From Exilibacterium tricleocarpae (lineage in GTDB: Bacteria; Pseudomonadota; Gammaproteobacteria; Pseudomonadales; Cellvibrionaceae), in contig NZ_ML660109.1 of the NCBI RefSeq assembly GCF_007004655.1, positions 1 through 64,000 on the forward strand: 64,000 nt of DNA, given 5' to 3'. The notes below the pieces were generated by a model that saw only the letters and a list, made by a program, of their open reading frames with translations, ran no database searches and was not told the origin of the DNA. Numbering within the stretch: position 1 is the first letter of the stretch; every line of letters begins with the position of its first letter. The position numbers and the translations under genes are program-made. Below are positions 60,526-64,000 of this stretch, one piece after another.

Positions 60526-61835
60526 CAGAAATGCCTGATCAGCATGGCATAGCCGCCATCGCCGCCCAGCGTAACCCCGTCCGGCAGTGGCAGTGTGACC
60601 CGGTGACCGGAGCCCGGGGCGACCTCGATGGCCTGACCGCGGTTGTTTTCCATATGTTCCACCCGCAGTGGCAGATTGCCCGCCGGGGTAATCAGCTCCA
60701 ACTCATTACCCTGCTCGAAGCGGTTTTTCACCTCCACTGCCAGGGTGCCGCGGGCCGGGTCGCAACCGATTATCTCACCGACAAACTGTTGTTGCAGGTT
60801 GTTCGAGACGCCTTTCTCATAGTTTTGGAACTCGCTCGGCACATGGCGACGATAAAACCCCTCGGTGTAGCCGCGGTTGGCCAGGTGTTCGAGTTGGCCC
60901 AGCAGGCGGCGGTCGAACGGCTGCCCCGCGAGGGCGTCGTCGATGGCCCGGCGATAGACCTGAGCGGTGCGGGCGGCGTAGTAGTGAGACTTGGTGCGAC
61001 CTTCGATTTTCAGTGAATGGATGCCCATCCGCACCAGCCGCTCAACGTGCTGCACGGCGCGCAAGTCCTTGGAGTTCATAATGTAAGTGCCGTGCTCGTC
61101 TTCATAGGCGGGCATATACTCGCCGGGCCGGCTTTGCTCCTGCAACAGTACCGGCGCCGGCGGCTCCCAGGTTTGCGGTGCGTCCACGGCAATCAGGTCG
61201 CCGGTTTCGGTCTCCCTGGCGGCGTGGGCGTTGTACTGCCAGCGGCAGGAGTTGGTACAGGCGCCCTGGTTGGAGTCCCGGTGGGTCATATAACCCGACA
61301 ACAGGCAGCGGCCGGAATAGGCGATGCAAAGGGCGCCGTGGACAAACACCTCCAATTCCATCTCCGGGCACTGCTGGCGGATTTCCTCGATTTCGTCGAG
61401 CGACAGTTCCCGCGACAGTATCACCCGCGATATGCCCTGCCGGTGCCAGAACCTGACCGTGGCGTAGTTGACGGCATTGGCCTGTACCGACAGGTGCACC
61501 GGCATCTCCGGCCAGGTCTCGCGCACCAGCATGATCAGCCCCGGGTCCGACATGATCAGGGCATCGGGCCCCATCTCGATCACCGGCGCCAGGTCCCGCA
61601 GATAGGTGCGCACCTTGTCGTTGTGGGGGGAGAGGTTGCTGGCCAGGTAGAATTGCCGGGCGTCGCGGTGGGCCTCCTCGATAGCGGCCGCCAGGTTTTC
61701 CAGTTTGTTGAATTCGTTGTTGCGCACCCGCAGGCTGTAGCGCGGCTGGCCCGCGTAAACGGCATCGGCGCCGTAGGCGAAGGCGTAGCGCATACTCTTC
61801 AAGGTGCCGGCGGGGGACAGCAGTTCGGTGGTCAT
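60525..61835 (-). CDS. trhP: U32-family tRNA uridine-34 hydroxylation protein
   Basis: The 436-residue YegQ/TrhP protein shows [26 protein letters not shown] (residues 4-29). The U32 signature region reads [40 protein letters not shown] with its iron-sulfur-type Cys set, followed by [25 protein letters not shown]. TrhP makes 5-hydroxyuridine at tRNA position 34 without O2, using prephenate-derived chemistry with an iron-sulfur cluster. With trhO (51.3 kb) the cell has both aerobic and anaerobic routes. It is translationally coupled to cobB. Confidence 0.92.
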   Translation of the reverse strand: MTTELLSPAGTLKSMRYAFAYGADAVYAGQPRYSLRVRNNEFNKLENLAAAIEEAHRDARQFYLASNLSPHNDKVRTYLRDLAPVIEMGPDALIMSDPGLIMLVRETWPEMPVHLSVQANAVNYATVRFWHRQGISRVILSRELSLDEIEEIRQQCPEMELEVFVHGALCIAYSGRCLLSGYMTHRDSNQGACTNSCRWQYNAHAARETETGDLIAVDAPQTWEPPAPVLLQEQSRPGEYMPAYEDEHGTYIMNSKDLRAVQHVERLVRMGIHSLKIEGRTKSHYYAARTAQVYRRAIDDALAGQPFDRRLLGQLEHLANRGYTEGFYRRHVPSEFQNYEKGVSNNLQQQFVGEIIGCDPARGTLAVEVKNRFEQGNELELITPAGNLPLRVEHMENNRGQAIEVAPGSGHRVTLPLPDGVTLGGDGGYAMLIRHF

Positions 61836-62071
61836 GGCCTAAATCTCAGGGGCTTAAAAACGGCGCTATTCTACTGTAGTTTGGCGCGGTTTTCAGGTGC
61901 CGCCCAGCGCTTTGCCGGCGCCGGGCCCGCGACTGGTATGGTGGGGCAGTCAATCCTGTGCTATTAAATGATAGACGCCACCGAGTGGTATTGAGCGTCA
62001 GTTGGGTAAGGTAGGTTGGCGGACCCGAAAATGGGTTGGTAGCGGTAATATGTCATGGTAATAATAGTCAC

Positions 62072-63172
62072 ATGATGGATTTAGAGCGCGAGAATCGGCG
62101 TTTGCAGAGCACGGTCAATAATCTGCTGGCGCGAATTGAAGAAAACCATAAAATTCAGCAGCATTATCACGATTTCGAGTTCCAGTTGCTGGCGTGCACC
62201 GGTCTGCAGGAGTTACTGCAGCACCTGCTGGTCGATGCCAGACACTATTTCGAGTTGGACGCCGTGAGCCTGGTGCTGCTCGATCGCGATTACAGCCTGC
62301 GCGATCTGCTGAGCAAACTGGAGATCCCCCCCTTTGACAACAATCTGCAATTGCGTAACAGCGAGGATTTTTTCAATGTCATGTATCCCCGCCCGCCTGC
62401 GGTGAAACTGGGTAGTCTCGATGTGCTGGCCGCCTCGCGCTTGTTTCCGGGGCTGGATCGTCTCGGCAGCGCCGCCTGTCTGCCGCTGGTGCGCCGCGGG
62501 CGTTTTATCGGCGGACTGCACTTCGGCAGCCTGTCCAGCAACCGGTTCAGCGCCGACAAGGCGGCGGATTTTGTTTTTCACCTGGCCTCCATTGTGGCCC
62601 TGTGTCTCGAAAACTGTATCGGCCGCGAGCACCTGCGCCGCCAGGGGCAGGTGGATATGCTGACGCAGGTTAAAAACCGCCGCAGTTTTACCCTGGAATT
62701 TGCCAAGGAACTGGAGCGCGCGGAACGCGGCGGCGATCCGCTGACGTGCATGTTTGTCGATATCGATCATTTTAAGAAAATCAACGATAACTACGGTCAC
62801 CAGGTTGGCGACCTGTGTTTGAAACGGGTGGCGCAGGCGGTGCACAAGCAACTGCGCAAGACCGACCTGTTGACCCGCTACGGCGGTGAGGAGTTTGTCA
62901 GCGTATTGCCGCGCTGTCAGGCGGCGCAGGCCGAGCAGATCGCCGAGCGCATTCGCGCAGCGGTCGCCGAGATGGAAGTCCTCACCGACGATCACCGGCA
63001 TATCTCCGTGACCGTATCGGTCGGTATGTCGACCTGGCGCCCGCTCGGCGAACGGGCGGCGGACCTCGAGCACCTGGGCAAACAACTGTTGTCACAGGCG
63101 GACAAGGCGATGTACGCCGCCAAGCGCGACGGCCGCAACCGGGTATGCAAACTGGCCTTCAGTCAGGTTTGA
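62072..63172 (+). CDS. Diguanylate cyclase with N-terminal DUF484/GAF-like domain
   Basis: The product (366 residues from ATG 62072, or ATG 62075) begins with a coiled region (RENRRLQSTVNNLLARIEEN) and a GAF-like/DUF484 domain (about 45-190). The GGDEF domain is intact: DIDHFKKINDNYGHQVGDLCL, and the active site RYGGEEFVSVLPR. An inhibitory I-site RKTD lies five residues before GGEEF. It should make cyclic di-GMP with product feedback inhibition. It has no transmembrane segment. Its 3' end overlaps that of the convergent glutaminyl cyclase gene by 14 bp. The TTG at 62036 is an unlikely start. Confidence 0.9.
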   Translation: MMDLERENRRLQSTVNNLLARIEENHKIQQHYHDFEFQLLACTGLQELLQHLLVDARHYFELDAVSLVLLDRDYSLRDLLSKLEIPPFDNNLQLRNSEDFFNVMYPRPPAVKLGSLDVLAASRLFPGLDRLGSAACLPLVRRGRFIGGLHFGSLSSNRFSADKAADFVFHLASIVALCLENCIGREHLRRQGQVDMLTQVKNRRSFTLEFAKELERAERGGDPLTCMFVDIDHFKKINDNYGHQVGDLCLKRVAQAVHKQLRKTDLLTRYGGEEFVSVLPRCQAAQAEQIAERIRAAVAEMEVLTDDHRHISVTVSVGMSTWRPLGERAADLEHLGKQLLSQADKAMYAAKRDGRNRVCKLAFSQV

Positions 63173-63965
63173 GTGCCGCCGGTGGCTGCCGGGGTGGATT
63201 GGCGGCCGGTGCTCGCTCGGTAAACTGCACCAGGTAGCGCTTCGGCCAGAGTTTCCCGGTGACCCAAAATGCCTGTCGTTGCGGGTCGTAGGCGATGCCG
63301 TTGAGCACGTTGTTGTGGTCCGGGGTTACCGTTTTGCGCCGCAGGCGCGACAGGTCCGCCTCCGCCACCACCTGGCCGTCGGTGGGATGAATTTTCAAGA
63401 TTGTGTCCTGTTGCCAGACATTGGCCCAGATAAAACCATCGGCGTATTCCAACTCGTTGAGCTGATGGCGGGGGCGTTCGCCGTGCAGAATCCGCAGCCG
63501 GCGCACCGGTTCGAAAGTGGCCGGATCGCGCCACACCAGTTGCTCGCTGCCGTTGCTCATAATCAGGTGAGTGCCGTCGTGGGTGAGTCCCCACCCCTCG
63601 CCGGTGTAGTGGAAGGTGTTTAACACCGTGAAGTCGTCGGGATCGAAAACCAGGGTCCGACCGGCTTTCCAGGTCAGCAGGTAGAGTCGGTTCTGCAGCA
63701 GCGTGAGACCTTCGGCAAACAAAGAGCGCGGCAGTCGCTGGGTTCGCACGACGGTGCCGGACTCGAGCTTATAGGCTGCTATCCATGATTTACCGTACAG
63801 ACCGCTGCTGGCATAGAGCCGATCGCCGGCAATCTCCAGCCCCTGGGTAAAGAGCCCGGGGTTCTGGGCCTGACTGTCGATAACGGTATAGGACAGCGGC
63901 GGCGCGGCGGCGGCGCACAGACAGCAGCCCAGCCAGACGCCAAGCAGTGGAAAGCCTCTCGCCAT
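63159..63965 (-). CDS. Glutaminyl-peptide cyclotransferase (plant/bacterial beta-propeller type)
   Basis: The 268-residue protein has a signal peptide (MARGFPLLGVWLGCCLCAAAAP) and the five-bladed propeller features: FTQGLEIAGDRLYASSGLYGKS, FAEGLTLLQNRLYLLTWKAGR, GEGWGLTHDGTHLIMSNGSEQLVWRDPATF, LNELEYADGFIWANVWQQD, and VLNGIAYDPQRQAFWVTGKLWPKRYLV. It cyclises N-terminal glutamine to pyroglutamate on exported proteins. The start at 63965 is 35 bp from the window end. The substrate proteins are unknown. Confidence 0.92.
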   Translation of the reverse strand: MARGFPLLGVWLGCCLCAAAAPPLSYTVIDSQAQNPGLFTQGLEIAGDRLYASSGLYGKSWIAAYKLESGTVVRTQRLPRSLFAEGLTLLQNRLYLLTWKAGRTLVFDPDDFTVLNTFHYTGEGWGLTHDGTHLIMSNGSEQLVWRDPATFEPVRRLRILHGERPRHQLNELEYADGFIWANVWQQDTILKIHPTDGQVVAEADLSRLRRKTVTPDHNNVLNGIAYDPQRQAFWVTGKLWPKRYLVQFTERAPAANPPRQPPAALKPD

Positions 63966-64000
63966 AGTGAATCCTGTGGCAATTTCTGGTTTGAATCGAA

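Noticed and set aside
1-64000. CRISPR array, tRNA, rRNA, prophage or toxin-antitoxin module
   Set aside because: No regularly spaced identical repeats, no cloverleaf or CCA-ended gene, and no phage or toxin-antitoxin proteins were recognised.

Overview
The window (about 58-60% G+C by eye) looks like chromosomal DNA of a marine, aerobic-to-facultative gammaproteobacterium. Supporting signs are a HexR-type zwf-eda-gap-pyk block, an Fnr/Anr regulator with an intact FNR box, a TonB-dependent receptor, BolA, TrhO and TrhP, and a TRAP transporter. The family could be Cellvibrionales-like, but I cannot prove this from the sequence. I saw no tRNA, rRNA or CRISPR array.

Layout. 1-169: end of an IS66-like element. 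0.2-2.7 kb: glycerol-3-phosphate dehydrogenase and a GlpR-type repressor with its operator. 3.1-4.3 kb: a Tat-exported PhoX/DUF839 protein. 4.8-28 kb: an organosulfur catabolic island. Its leftward operon is suyA-suyB-comC-slcC (sulfolactate to pyruvate plus sulfite). A divergent GntR regulator follows. The rightward operon holds an aldehyde dehydrogenase, a PfkB kinase, a class I LacD/YihT-like aldolase, a FucI-like isomerase and a GH31 glycosidase. After these come a TRAP transporter, a TonB receptor and a SoeABC-type sulfite dehydrogenase. 28-36 kb: an MFS exporter, an aldose epimerase, a GH36 alpha-galactosidase and a GH42 beta-galactosidase. 36-42 kb: a TPR protein, an isoaspartyl peptidase, a class V PLP enzyme, a dicarboxylate/glutamate symporter and a lipoprotein. 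42-45 kb: a TetR regulator and glycerol kinase. 45-50.5 kb: zwf, eda, gap, pyk with two HexR-like sites. 50.5-64 kb: housekeeping and signalling genes, including an Fnr regulator beside a HemN homologue that has lost its radical-SAM motifs.

How the genes work together. Read as a whole, 4.8-28 kb encodes a plausible complete route for sulfoquinovose (SQ), the headgroup sugar of the plastid lipid SQDG. The GH31 enzyme would release SQ, the isomerase make sulfofructose, the kinase and aldolase give DHAP plus sulfolactaldehyde, and the dehydrogenase give (S)-sulfolactate. SlcC/ComC would invert this to (R)-sulfolactate, SuyAB split it to pyruvate and sulfite, and SoeABC oxidise sulfite to sulfate with electrons to quinone. 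A 12-bp palindrome, TCTTATATAAGA, or a close variant lies in front of suyA/gntR, the sulfoglycolytic operon, the TonB receptor and soeA. This suggests one GntR-controlled regulon joining carbon release to sulfite disposal. The flanking alpha- and beta-galactosidases and the glycerol genes would suit use of galactolipid headgroups (or floridoside) and of released glycerol, so the region may serve thylakoid-glycolipid use as a whole.

Intergenic regions are unusual. Three elements share a roughly 50-nt core that folds into two mini-hairpins with compensatory changes, each enclosed by a different perfect 26-32-bp inverted repeat. Several 5' leaders carry short degenerate tandem repeats with periods of 10-18 bp. 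Function assignments rest on motifs and context; no database search was possible.
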